Assembly: GCA_010119145.1 (NCBI GenBank)
Contig: JAACSU010000007.1
Location: 639,869 to 703,868, forward strand
Direction of reading: 5' to 3'
DNA: 64,000 nt
Origin: Candidatus Gracilibacteria bacterium
GTDB lineage: Bacteria > Patescibacteriota > Gracilibacteria > BD1-5 > UBA6164
The notes below the pieces were generated by a model that searched no databases, had not been told where the DNA came from, and was given only the letters and a program-made list of their open reading frames with translations. This document shows positions 36,331-48,603 of the stretch, one piece after another. Each line of letters starts with the position of its first letter. The stretch's first letter is position 1. The position numbers and the translations under genes are program-made.

Positions 36331-36897
36331 ATGCAAAAAATGTTTCAAAAATTTAAAAAATTATTAATAAAAAGTTCAAATGATAATTGGCACGAAGATT
36401 TTATTGTTCATTTAGCAAAGGTACTAAAACCAAATGTATATGTAGAACTATGATTATATAAATGTGAATTATTTAATAGAATTATTCCTCATTCTAAGAA
36501 ATTAATTTGAGTTGATTTATCAACTGATGCTTGAAAATATATGAAAAAAACTGATAAAACTACATTTTATAACATGACCACAGATGAATGTTATTTAAAA
36601 TTAAAAGAACAAAACTTGAAAATAGATTTATTATTCATTGATGCAAACCATTCAAAAGAATCTGTGAAATTAGATTTTGATAACTATTTCAATTTGGTTT
36701 CGGATCAATGAGTCATTCTGCTTCATGATTGATTTCCAAGAAATAAAAAATTTACAGAAAGTGGTTATTGTTGAGATTGATACCTAGCAATAAAAGAATT
36801 AACACAAGAAAAAGATAGATACGAAATGATGACAATACCTATGCATCCATGAGTAACAATTTGTAGAAAAAGAAAAAATCATTTAGATTGGAAATAA
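36331..36897 (+). CDS. SAM-dependent methyltransferase, class I
   Basis: 188 residues. VYVELGLYKCELFNRI has the E-x-G-x-x-x-G-like SAM loop in degenerate form, LIGVDLS is the acidic strand 2 end, and LLFIDANHSKESVKLD with VILLHDGFP match the Methyltransf_24 group often found in glycan clusters. It probably methylates a sugar or glycosyl residue. A second ATG lies three codons in. One base separates it from the reductase gene. Confidence 0.8.
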
Positions 36898-36902
36898 AAA
36901 AT

Positions 36903-38819
36903 ATGGAAAATAAATTCTTAGATTTCAAGCCAAAAATTTCTATTATATGTCTTATTTATAAAAGCAATGAATGGTTAGATTTCATATATAATCAAGTATT
37001 AAAACATACTGATATGTGAAATGTAGAGTTCTTTTTTATTGCTAATAATGCATCACTTGAAGTAAAAAATTATTTGGTTCATAATTATATCCCACATCAC
37101 ATATTTGAATCTAACGAAGTTCAAAAAGAAGAGTGGTATATTAATAATGTTTATAGATGATATAACTATTGAGTAGAAAAAGCAAAGTGAGAATATGTTG
37201 TTTTTATTAACTCTGATATGGCTTTTTCAAACGATTGGCTACCAAATCTTACAAATAAATACAACTGAACTAATTGCATCGCATCAAGGCTTATTGAATC
37301 AGGTAAATATTTATCTTGAAAATACTGACTAGAAAAAAACTTTGGTACAGAATTTTTTAATTATCAAGAATCTAAATTTCTCGAGTTTACAAATCATTAT
37401 AAACAAGAGAATATATTAAAAAACGGTGGATTATATATGCCTTTATTTATTAAGAAATCTGATTTTCTTAAAGTATGATGATATCCGGAATGAAACATAT
37501 TAGATTGATCGGATTTATATAAACCGATTATTGCAAAAAAATGAGAAAAAATTTCTTATACCTGAGATGAGGCACTGATTGAGAAATTAAAATTGCATTG
37601 AATCAATCATACTACTTCTTTTGACTCTATAGTATATCATTTTCAAGCTGGAGAATTATCTTATAATCTTAAAAATGAAATTGAAAACAAGTTAAATATT
37701 TGTATATACAATGACATAGTTTGATGAACTATGTGAGAAAAGGTATTATGGAATTATTTAATAGAAAAACTCCCTTGAAATGTGTTTTGAATAGATAAAA
37801 GGATTGTTTGAAAAGAAGGTAATTTAGGTAAAAAAGTAAATTCACTTATCCAAGAGAAATATAGAAATACAGGTTTGATAATTCAAAATGCTACTTTTAT
37901 AGAAAAAATGGATAACGAGATTCCAACAATTATGTATCTACAAGATGACATAAGAAAAATGTGATATAGTACTATATTACAAGAAGATAACTTAAAAAAA
38001 TCAGACTTAATAATCAGTAATTCACTTTATACTAAAGAGTCTTATTCAGATTATGATTCTGAAGTTTTAGCTATTTGAGTAGATGAAAATATATTTAAAC
38101 CACAAAATAAGTCTGAATTAAGAAATAAATATTGAATCCCAAACTGAGATGTTTGAATATTTGTATGAAGTTTAAATGAGGCAAAATGATGGGATGAGAT
38201 TAAAAACATAATAATTTCAGACACATCAATATCTCATTGGATTATTGTGAGTAAATATAAAGAAGAATTTAAAAGTGAAAAAATTAGTTTTTTTTCTCAA
38301 GTATCTCAAGAAATTCTTTCTGAGCTTATTAATTGTGCTAATTTCTTTATATTAGGATCTAAAGTTGAAACTCAGTGCTTAGCTGCAATAGAGGCAGCAC
38401 TTTGTGATGTTCCAATCATTATGAGAGACATTTGAATATTCCAAGAATTCACTCAATGAGAAAAAAATAAATTATGAATATTTTGAAATGATTTAGAACA
38501 ATCAATATTTATTTTTTTGAAGCATAAAAATTTCTATACACCAAGAGAAGTAATAATGAATAAAGAAATAAATATTAACAAGATGATTGAAAAATGGATT
38601 GAGCTTATTTCTAGGTTTTTAATCATTCAAAAATCAAAATCTAGTTTGAATTGAGTCACATATAGTAAACCCAATGTGTTTTATAGAATTGAGATATATA
38701 TTAGAAGGAATATACTATCTATTGCCTGAATAGAAAATTTCAACATAAATAATATTTGGAATGCAAATTTCTATAAAAAAGTAGTCTATAATATATATAT
38801 AAAAATCGTATGAAAATAG
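36903..38819 (+). CDS. fused GT2-GT4 glycosyltransferase
   Basis: 638 residues. The first half (about 1-260) is GT2-like: KISIICLIYKSNEWL, FIANNAS, NYGVEKAKGEYVVFINSDM (DxD-like NSD), and a later GGYPEGN. The second half (about 265-560) is GT4-like: LWNYLIEKLPGNVFGIDKR, ISNSLYTKESY, IGVDENIF, GIFVGSLNEAKGWDEI, and the C-terminal LGSKVETQCLAAIEAALCDVPII, with the E-x7-E-type nucleotide-sugar site. One polypeptide therefore may add two sugars in turn. It overlaps the next gene by 10 bases. Confidence 0.85.
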
Positions 38820-39895
38820 TTACTTTACTCCCATTATATAATCATATTGATCGGAAATTTTATTGAAAAGACATAATTCAAATTTGAGAGACTTTTAAAA
38901 AAGTAAAGTGATTTAATTTCTCTTTTTGGTCATTAAATAAACAAGCGAAGAGATTATCAGTTGAGGGTACACAATATGAATGAAGTAAAAATATTATTTC
39001 TCTTTTATGGAAGTTAATAACAAAATCTAAGGAGATTGATATTTTACACTTGTACTGAATTAAAAGAGATACACTATTCATCTCTATAATTTATAAATTT
39101 TTTAATAAAACATGATTTATCTATGTAAAATCTGATTCGTCTTTATTAAGAAATTGAATAGATACAAGGACTAGTTTAAATATAATACCAAACATAATTT
39201 TAAGAATTTTCTTAAAAAATATAAATGTATTAGGACTAGAAGATAAAACTTTACTTAAATATTTTAAAAATCGATTTCCTAAATTTCAGAATAAATTTAT
39301 GTTCCTTCCTTGTTGAGCTGTTGAACTAGAAAATGATGAATTAATTTTAAAAAAAGAAAATATTATTACTCTTTGCTGAAGATTTGGAGCTAAGGAGAAA
39401 AATTTTGAGATTATTATTGACATGCTATTAGAAGAAAATAATGATTTTTTAAAAAATTGGAATATTCAATTTATTTGAGAAATTCATACAAACTTTCAAG
39501 ATAAAATCAATCATCTTTTAAAGCTGAAACCAGAATTAAAAAATAAAATAATATTACATTGATTTATATATGACAAAAAAGATTTATATAAACTTCTGAA
39601 CAAATCTAAAATATTCATTATCACTTCCCTCTCAGAGTGAGAACCAAATGTTCAGTTTGATGCAATGTATTGTTGAAATGTAATGTTGAGCAGAGATGTA
39701 TGAACTATAAGACAGAATTATCCTGAAAAATTTACAATTTTCTTTGATGATCTATGAAATTTAAAGTCTAAACTAACAAATATAATAGAGAAAACTAACG
39801 AAATGAATATATCAGATTATCAGTGAATTAAAGATATTTGTATTAAAGAATTTACATGGGAAAAGTCACTCAAGCCACTTTTAGATAAATTTTAA
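38810..39895 (+). CDS. glycosyltransferase family 4
   Basis: 361 residues. The C-terminal GT-B domain is clear: ITLCGRFGAKEKNFEIIIDML, WNIQFIGEIH, IILHGFIYDKKDLYKLLNKSKIFIITSLSEGEPNVQFDAMYCGNVMLSRDVGTI (given here in part). The N-terminal domain has LPLYNHIDRKFYW. The start codon lies 10 bases inside the end of the fused GT2-GT4 gene, so translation is probably coupled. The sugar donor is not known. Confidence 0.85.
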
Positions 39896-39903
39896 TCTAC
39901 TTT

Positions 39904-40776
39904 ATGAAAGTATCAATCATTATTCCAGTTTACAACTGAGCTAATTTTTTAGAACTGGCTATAAATAGTGCACTCAATCAAAGCTATAAAGATATAGAGA
40001 TTATAGTAGTAAATGATGGTTCTAATGACAATTGAGAAACTGAAAAAGTAGCACTTTCTTTTAATGACAAAATAAAATATTTCTACAAAGATAATTGATG
40101 AGTTTCAAGTTCACTAAACTACTGAATACAAAAATCAAATGGAGCATATATATCTTGGTTATCTCATGACGATATCTATCACGAAGATAAAATTAAAAAA
40201 AGTATTGAGCATCTAAAAAGCATTGATAGTTGAAAAAATATAATATTTACAGATTATAAACTTATATCAGAGACGTGAGAGTTCTTGAAAAACATAAATA
40301 GTCCAAATAAAATAGAGGATGTATTTTTTGGACTGATTTCAAATACTTTCGCTCTCAATGGTTGCACTCTTCTCATTCCTAAGGAAGTATTTACAAATAT
40401 ATGATATTTCAATACAAAGTTAAAAACAACTCAAGATTATGATATGTGGTTAAGATGCTTAAAGTGATGATATAAGTTTATAAATCTTTCAGAAAATCTT
40501 GTAGACTATAGAATACACGGAAATCAAGATAGTATAAAAAAGAAGTCACTCTTCCATAAAGAAATAAAGGATGCTCAAAAAAAAGTACTCTTAAGTTTTT
40601 CTATTGATGATATAAATATATGAAGTTGAAAAAAAATAAATAAACACCTCACTTATATATATTTACGATATTTATTTATAAAAAATAATATTCTCCTTTC
40701 TCTCACTTCTTTAAGTCAAAAACTTTGATTTTATGACTTTTTAGCTCCTATTTATAGAAAACTATTTATAAAATAA
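39904..40776 (+). CDS. glycosyltransferase family 2
   Basis: 290 residues. SIIIPVYNGANFLELAINSALNQSY, IIVVNDGSNDN, LNYGIQKSNGAYISWLSHDD (the DxD-type metal site is HDD) and TQDYDMWLRCLKGGYKF are standard GT-A/GT2 features. It adds one sugar to the growing surface glycan from the cytoplasmic side. It ends one base before the stop of the convergent GT4 gene. Confidence 0.92.
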
Positions 40777-40777
40777 T

Positions 40778-41761
40778 CTAAAAATTATTTATAATTACTT
40801 TTTTATACCATTGGGGAACAATATTCGTAGATGAGTATGTATTACATGTTATTAAGGATTGTTTAATAGAATGTTCATAAAAATCAGAATTATTTATGAG
40901 ATTATTTAGAACATTTATAAAATCTTCTGAATCATCTACTCTTAGAATATTAGGAAAAATTTCATTAAATAAAATATAGTTATTTAAAATTACTGGCAGA
41001 CAAAAACTCATAGCTTCAATAATTGATATTCAAAAAGTGTCTTGGAAAGTTGAGTAAATAAAAATATCTGAACTGATATACAAGTTATAAACCTCAGATT
41101 TATTTAGCATTCAAGTAAATAATATGTTGATATTTTTATCTAATTCAAGACTTGAAACTTGTTTTTTTATATATTTTAGATATTTCCCTCCTCAAACCAC
41201 TGTAAAAGTAATATTTTTATCACAATCTATAATTTGTAATTTTTTAATTATATCAATAACTCCTTTGGCTTTATCTAAAAACGAAAAACTTGTGACTGTG
41301 AGCATGTTAATTTCCTTTTTTTCTTTTAGAAAATTATTTTTCTTATGATTATGATTTTCTTTTATTACAAATGGATAAATAACATCAGATTTAATTTTTC
41401 AGTAACCTATCTTTTTTCTCAAAAAATCAGATGAATAAATAATCTTATCAGCAAATAATGAATTATAGGGATACAATAATGCAATAATTCATCAGAGGGA
41501 AAAACTTAGTTCTTTCCAAAAAATACCATTAATATTTAAGATAAATTTTGATCATATAGGTTTCCATAAAAAAGGAATTGATGAAATAATAATCTCATAT
41601 TTATCTCTATTTATATGTAATTGTAGCCAAGGTTTTACTCAAGAAACAAAATTACAATCAATATCCTCATAGTTATCATTCAACTCTTTAACTAGATTTT
41701 TATATAACTCATATGGTCATCATCATCTAACTGGTGCTACAAATGCTATCTTTTTTTTCAT
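40778..41761 (-). CDS. glycosyltransferase family 4
   Basis: 327 residues. Start KKKIAFVAPVRGGGPYELYKNLV, then LTVTSFSFLDKAKGVIDIIKKL, TVVGGGKYLKYI, ILFTGMLNKSEVYNLYISSDIFIYSTFQDTFGISIIEAMSFCLPVI show the GT-B fold with the E-x7-E region (FGISIIEAM). Third gene of the rsmA-led unit on the minus strand, three bases after the preceding glycosyltransferase gene. Confidence 0.87.
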
Positions 41762-41764
41762 TAT

Positions 41765-42964
41765 TTATATTAATTTAAATAACTTTTTTATATTTTTATC
41801 CATATCAAATTGATCTTGAAGAATTTCTGTATTTCTTTGAGCATATGTATTTCTATATTTAAAACCACTTAAAGCTTCTAATAATCATCTTTTGAGTTCT
41901 TCAACAGAATCATTTGATAACAATATACCATTTTCTCAGCTTCTAATGACTTCTTTTGCTCATTCATAGGGTGTTGCTACAATTAAACATCAAAGCTTCA
42001 TAGCTTGTAAAAGAGTGGTAGCTAATCATCATCCAGGAGAACTAGGATGAACATGAATATCAAACTCCGATTGGTAACTTAAACTATCCTTATAATCAAC
42101 TCCTCAACTAAAGTAAATTCATGAATCTTTATAGTTATAAGTTAATGACTTAAAATCTTCTCAAGTTCATACAATAACCAATTGAGTACTATTTAATATT
42201 TCTTCTGGTAGAGATAAGTATGCTTCACATAATCATCAAACATTTTTCCAGGTATAAAGTCTTCAAACATATCAAATAATTTTTTTATTTGGAAACATAT
42301 TTTTCAAAATATTTTTTGAAAAATATTCTGGAAACTCTGTCCCTCTATACCAAACTGTAACATCTTTTCTTCAAAACTCTTGAAGTATAAATTTTTTAGA
42401 AGCTTCGCTTATTGCAAGGACTGTATCAGCATTTTTTAAAATCCATTTTCAAATAAGTCTATCGTAGATGTAAGCTATTTTATTTTTAAGGGAAGAAGAG
42501 AGTAATACATAATCTGATCAATGTTCTATATGCACCCATTTAATCTTATTTCTTCGAGCTATGTATCATCATAATAAGCTAGAGACAAAAAATCTCGTAT
42601 GAGTGATTATGATGACTTCTTCATCTTTTTGATTTTTTATTTTTTTTATGATAGAATTTATATATCACAGAGAGCTCCAAAAATCTTTTGTCCAAAATAA
42701 AGGTATCGGAAAGTTGTCTATAATCTCATAACTTGGAAAAAATATCTTGTTGTCATTGTCTATAATAGTTTTAAATCAATCATTATAGACAGGTTTTTTA
42801 CTCTTTGTATTTTTTAATTCTTGACACATATTTCAGCTATATATATAGCTTTGTCAGTATGTCCACTTTAAAAAAATATCCTCTCATACTTTTTCAAGTC
42901 CTCAAATATGAGGTGGAAAATATGGAAGAATTTGAATAATATGTTTTTTAATTTTGGATTCCAT
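41765..42964 (-). CDS. glycosyltransferase family 4
   Basis: 399 residues. IIQILPYFPPHIGGLEKV is the typical N-terminal donor/acceptor loop; IITHTRFFVSSLLG, HIEHGSDYVLL, then KIIGYVGRLYTGKNVGGL, LVIVGTGEDFKSL and the C-terminal HPSSPGGGLATTLLQAMKLGCLIVATPYEGAKEVI form a GT4 site. The ATG directly abuts the rsmA stop codon. It belongs functionally to the polysaccharide locus on the other strand. Confidence 0.9.
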
Positions 42965-43774
42965 TTATATAGTTTTTATAAGATCACACCACTGTCTAAT
43001 ATCAAGTTCTTCTGCTCTCGTATTTTCTGAAAAATTGTTTTGACTATAAAACTCTAAAATTTTGTCCTTCTCAATACCTCACTTTACTAAGTTCTTGATG
43101 AGTTTTTTTCGAGCTTCTGAAAATCCAATTTTAATAATCCTCAAAAAATTATCATCATCAATTTCACTATAATCAGTATGAGTTTCAAAACGTAGTACAC
43201 TTGATTCTACTTTTGGTTGAGGGATAAATGATTCTTTGGGAACTAATATATTCTCACTAACTCTACATTTTTTTTCTACAATAAGACTCAAAACTGATGA
43301 CTTTCATTTGTTTTTTCGAAGTATCTTATCTCCAACATCTTTTTGCATAAGGATTAACATAATATTTGGCTTGATTGATACTTCGTATAAAAAATGTCTC
43401 AGTATTGGTGAAGTAATATAATATGGAATATTCGCAATAACTTTGTAGTTTTCTAAACTTGGTTCATATTGTAAAATATCTTGATTCACTATCTCATATT
43501 TTGTATCTCAAAAATCCAACTCCGAAAATGATATTCTTTCCTCCAAAACTGAAATCATATCTTTATCAAGCTCAATTAGAGTGAGTGACTTAGGACTTTT
43601 ATCAATAAGTTTTTCGGTAAGTGCTCAGTAGCCTGGTCAGACTTCTATAATATCGTCCCCTTCAATATTTCATGCGAGAGATATTTGGTCTAATAGATTT
43701 GTATCAACTAAAAAATTTTGACCAAGTGATTTTTTGGCTCTGATATGGTATTTATCCAGGATTTCTTGAGACAT
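42965..43774 (-). CDS. rsmA: 16S rRNA dimethyladenosine transferase
   Basis: 269 residues, normal size. RAKKSLGQNFLVD, IIEVGPGYGALTEKLI (SAM motif I, glycines partly TGA), TLIELDKDMI, and the catalytic NIPYYITSPIL are diagnostic for RsmA/KsgA, which dimethylates A1518 and A1519 of 16S rRNA. C-terminal helical domain complete. It leads a minus-strand operon with two glycosyltransferases that follow without gap. Confidence 0.95.
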
Positions 43775-43957
43775 TATTTGAAATTTAAAAGACTTAATTT
43801 ACTGTAGTATAAAAGTTTTCATATTTTTTGAAAGAAAGATTTATAAGCTCTAAACATAAGAAAATCTAAAAGTTAATATTTTTAGATATTTATGCAGTTT
43901 TGTAAAGCTAATATTTGTTTATTTATCTTACAACTGTCGTTTTTTACCGAGTGAATA

Positions 43958-43966
43958 TGCTAAAAT
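43958..43966 (+). promoter_or_regulatory. extended -10 element before the large surface-protein gene
   Basis: TGCTAAAAT in the 224-base gap between rsmA and the 43999 gene. No convincing -35. The rest of this gap shows nothing else that I recognise. Confidence 0.4.
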
Positions 43967-43998
43967 AATTAAGTTATATATAGTAGATAAAGACTCTC

Positions 43999-46900
43999 GT
44001 GAAAAAATTTACAGCATACATCCTCCTATTTCTTCATTTGTTTTTTGCTGGAAACTCAAGTATGTTTTTATCACACTATTTTTCTATTGAAAACGCAAAT
44101 GCTGCATCTACTACTCTCTCCTATGTTGGAACTGCAACGAACTTAGCACTTCAATGAAATCCTTTCTTGACTCCAACAAATGCTCAATGAAATCAAACAC
44201 TAACATCAGCCATGAGTGCTTTCAATTGAAACGCTAAGACTACTGATACTCTTGCCCTTACAAATTTTAATCTCGCAGCTGCTGGCTTACCAGCTACAGC
44301 AACTATAAACTGAATAAGAGCTGAAGTAGAGTTTAACACAGATAATGCTACTATTACAAATCAAGTTCAATTAACAAAAAATGGGACCGTTGCTGTAGGT
44401 TTGAACCGCGCCGTATGAGTGACGCAAACTGCAAAAGCATTCAGAACATACGGAGGTGCTGCAGATTTATGGGGTACTACTTGGACCGCAACAGAACTCA
44501 GATCAGCTAATTTTTGAGTGTTACTCAATTATATTTCTACAGCTTGAGCTCAACATATGGTAAACGTGTATAGAGTACGAGTCACTATAGATTATACACC
44601 TGCTCCTAATAACCCTCCAACAAATATACTCCTCTCTAATAATACAATCAACGAATGACAACCTGCAGGAACTACTGTAGGTCTGTTAAGTACTGTTGAT
44701 CCAGATGTAGGAAATACACATACTTATAGCTTTGCTTGTACTGTACCGTGAGCCGATAGTGCAAGCTTTTCCATTGCTGGAAACAACCTTAATTCCAATG
44801 CAGTTTTTAATTTTGCAACGAAATCTACTTATAACATATGTGTACGAACAAATGATGGACTTGGCTGAACCTTTGATAAAAACTTTGTAATTACTGTTAA
44901 TCAAGTCATCGTTCCAAAACCTGGTTGAGTATCAACGTGACTTAATTTATGGCTTAAATCAAATGCTGGTACCAGTACAACAACCAATAACACAAATCTT
45001 GCGACTTGGAATGATCAATCGGGAAATGGGAAAAATGCAAACTCTGTAGTTGCCCCGTTATATAGAAATAACACCACTGATAACCTTAATTTTTATCCAG
45101 TTGTTAAATTTAATGGAGTAGATCAATACATGAGAAATTCAAATGGTTGAATTAGTTCAAAAAACTATTTTGCAGTAGTAGTCCCTACAAATCAAGTAGA
45201 TGGGACCTTAAGTTGATGAGTCCCATTTAGTACGGAGTGTACTGACGCAACAGTTAATACTTGAGTCTGTAATCTCGCATTTGGGTGACTTGTTCTTGGA
45301 TCGTTTACTCTCGCAATACCAGATGAAGTTGTAACACACGCCTTGTGATCTTCACAAAACTATCGTTCATCGCAAACATGAAACTTTTCATATGAAGCAA
45401 AAAAACCAATGCTCGTAACAGTAAATGAAAATGCTGCATGAGACATATCTGAAGTCTTTGAAAAATGAGTACAAATCAATAATTTTTCTACAGGTAATAA
45501 AATATTTGCTACCAACACAAACTATAGTCTCTGAGCTTCGCTTGAACCTGCTTTTCCATTTTATTATGATGGTGACGTCGTTGAAATAATAAATTATAAT
45601 GAGAGGTTAAGTAATACTGATAAAGCTAAAATAGAATCATATCTGTCTCTCAAATATGGTGTAACTCTTAATAATTGAAATCAAAATTATATAGCATCTG
45701 ATGGAACTACACTTATGTGGAGCACAGCAACTGCTGGATCATTTAATAGTAATGTCTTTGGTATCGGGCGAGATAATCTCCAAGCTCTCACCAACGTGAA
45801 ATCTAAATCAGTAAATAAAGACTCAGTAATTACCCTAGAAGCCGTGGGAGAATGATCCAATACTGCACCAAGCTTTGTTGATATGACTGATAAAGAATTT
45901 TTCACTATATCTAACAATAATCTTTGAAACTACTGGAGTTCGACATGATCTCCATCTGGATTTGATACTCTCACTCGAGTTTGGAAAGCACAGGAAGTAT
46001 GAGATGTTGGAACTGTGACTCTTGAATTTGATGTTGCAAATCCTAACTTTGATATTCCAAATCTTAATGCAGGTACTGTGTATAATTTTGTGTACGATTC
46101 AAATAATAATGGGTCACTTACAGATGAGACACCGAGCGTTATGACTAATACCTCTGGAAACCTGTGGAAAACAAATGCTATCAATATGTCTAATGGGCAA
46201 ATATTCACCATAGCAACTCAAAAATGAGCAAATAATATACCAACCAATATTACCCTTTCGAACAATACAGTAAATGAAAATATTGCTGCAAATTCTACTA
46301 TTTGAACACTTACAACGACAGACGCAGATGCAGCTAATACTCATACCTATTCTCTCGTTCCAGGTTTATGAGACACCGATAATCAGTATTTTACAACTAA
46401 CACTAATGTACTAAGAATCATACACTCCCCTGACTTTGAAATAAAAAATACCTACTCGATTAGAATTCAAACCAACGATTGAAATGCATGAGTGTATCAA
46501 AAAACATTTACTATAACTATAAACGATGTTTGAGAATGAATAACAAGTATTATAAATTTTGAACAAGCTGAACAAAGTTATAAATATAGTGTAACTTCAT
46601 GAAGTTGGATTAGAAATAATGGAAATGTAAATGAAGGCTTATTCTCTTTTGAAAGTGATATTGTATGAATCGATGCTACACAGGCTTGTTTTGAAATCGA
46701 ACATACTGATACTGGCACATGAACGGTAAGTTTTGATTATAATACTTCCTCAGAAGTAGATGCAGATTTCCTGAGATACTATGTTGATAATGTTGAGCAA
46801 CAGGCATGGAGTGGTGAAACTCCTTGGTCACGTTATAATTCTCCTGAGATGACTGCTTGAACTCATATGTATAAATGGTGTTATATTAAAAATGTAAGTT

Positions 46901-47682
46901 GAGCAGCATGAGCTGATAAAGTATACATTGATAACATTCAGTATTCTAACAATGTTGCAGATACAACTCCACCTACTATTACAAACTTCAATTTTGCAAG
47001 TGGTTCACTCCTTCCAGGTTGAAATCACACTCTTATCATAAATTACAGTGATAATGATAGTGGAATAGATATAAACTCAACTATTCGTGAACTCTATAAA
47101 TGGAATGGAACAGACTGGTGAGCAGATATATCTGGAACAGGAATAACTAATGGTGCCAAAAATACAACTACGGCCAATTACGCAACCAATAGTCTCTGAT
47201 TTGGAAAATATATGTTTGTGTTTAGAGTGAGCGACAATGCGTGAAATAATAGTGCAATATTTAATTCAGTATTTTATGTTGATGAACCAATCTTTATTAT
47301 TTGAAATGAACAAATAGATATAGGGAATCTAAATGCAAATATCCAGAAATTTTCTACTGGTACTACACTGACAGTAAGAACGGTTTGAGCACCATTTAAA
47401 TTATTTTTAAATAGAAATGGAGAACTTACAGACGGAAACACAAATATAATTCAAAACTGGAACGGAAGCAAAGGATACTGATATGATGTGACTCCCCTCT
47501 CGTGAACCATCAAAGCTATTGCAAGCAATGAGTTAATAAAAACTCAATCTAAAAATATTAATACTAATGGGAATCTTAATACCTACACATATAATATTCA
47601 AATTTGAGCAGATATAGATGAACAACAAGCAGCTTGAGATTACTTATGAAAACTAGATTTCAAGATTCAACTTGATTATTAG
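43999..47682 (+). CDS. large surface protein with cadherin-like and LamG-like domains
   Basis: 1227 residues from a GTG start; an N-terminal signal peptide (KKFTAYILLFLHLFFAGNSS, cleavage probably after NANA). Then an N-terminal beta domain, two cadherin-like repeats (NNPPTNILLSNNTINEGQPAGT near 195 and IPTNITLSNNTVNENIAANST near 750), a LamG/DUF8202-like block with LWLKSNAGTSTT...ATWNDQSGNGKNAN (about 313-630), another carbohydrate-type domain with paired cysteines, and a last 140-residue beta domain ending AAGDYLGKLDFKIQLDY, which resembles the end of WxL-type domains. Probably a cell-surface adhesin. The next two genes belong with it. Confidence 0.88.
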
Positions 47683-47705
47683 TAATCTTATTATCATATA
47701 TATAT

Positions 47706-47734
47706 TAAACACTGATGAAAATCGGTGTTTTTTT
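47706..47734 (+). terminator. terminator after the large surface-protein gene
   Basis: AAACACTGAT-gaaa-ATCGGTGTTT with one G-T pair, then TTTT. It abuts the next promoter. Confidence 0.75.
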
Positions 47735-47762
47735 GACTTTATTATAAAATGTATGTTACAAT
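47733..47762 (+). promoter_or_regulatory. strong promoter for the 47812 gene
   Basis: TTGACT (47733-47738), 18-base spacer, TACAAT (47757-47762) with an upstream TG. It lies 49 bases before the ATG and fits high expression. Confidence 0.6.
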
Positions 47763-47811
47763 GTAGTTGCTTTTGCTAGCAAACACTTTTATTCTTTATA
47801 ACACCTACGTT

Positions 47812-48483
47812 ATGATACAAACAAAAACAAAAAAGATTCTCGCAATCTTAGCGCTTGTTGCAGTAAGTGCAACTAACTTCTCTGCAGTATCTGCAGCAGT
47901 ACAAATTGGTACTGGATCTATTACTGGTTCTGGAGGATCTGCGTCTCCTATTATATAGGATGAAGCATTCCCAGGTTTCGCAACTGGATCTGTTTCTAAT
48001 ATTAAAATTAAGGCAAGAGTAAATCCTACTCTTAATATGACAATTTCTGCAGAAGAAATTGATCTAGGTATTCTCGCTGCTGGAGTAACTTCAAGTGGGT
48101 CATTATTTCTAGAAATAGGAACAAATGCACGATCTGGAGTATCTATCACAGCCAGATCTCAATCTGGAGGTCTTACAAATACTGCTGAAAATGGTACACA
48201 AATCAATGACCTTACAACTGATGGTCTTGCTGAAAGTTATACATACAAATCAACACCTAATGCTACTGATGACTCTAGCTCTACAGCATTTGCAGCTACT
48301 GGACTTACAGAAGTTGAGGTAAACAATAATACTGCTGAAAATGTAGTGTATACTACTAATAAAGGAGAAGCTACTAATCTAGAAGATGATGTAGAATTCG
48401 TTGTATCTGCTATTGCAGAACAAGAAACTCCTGCTGGTGATTATGAAGATAGAGTAACATTTACTGTTGTTTGAAACTTCTAA
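47812..48483 (+). CDS. small secreted WxL-like surface protein, interrupted by an in-frame TAG
   Basis: 224 codons in one frame, split by TAG at 47956-47958 (codon 49). Before it: a clear signal peptide (KKILAILALVAVSATNFSAVSA) and GTGSITGSGGSASPII. After it, without change of frame: DEAFPGFATGSVSNIKIKA..., then a beta-rich domain with IDLGILAAG and the C-terminal ETPAGDYEDRVTFTVVGNF, like the ends of WxL and related Ig-type surface domains. One base (TGG to TAG) would restore Trp. Of about 20 glycines only the last but two residues uses TGA; the rest are GGT/GGA, so the gene looks highly expressed. It is flanked by its own promoter and terminator. Confidence 0.75.
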
Positions 48484-48519
48484 TACCAAAGCAAAACTCT
48501 TATACACTGCAAAAGCATC

Positions 48520-48550
48520 AAAAGTCTCGCTACAATGCGAGACTTTTTTT
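48520..48550 (+). terminator. terminator after the small surface-protein gene
   Basis: AAAGTCTCGC-tacaat-GCGAGACTTT followed by a T-run. Confidence 0.9.
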
Positions 48551-48603
48551 GATTTTTAGACTTTATAGTTAATATTCTGATATATTATTTCTAGATTTTA
48601 TGT

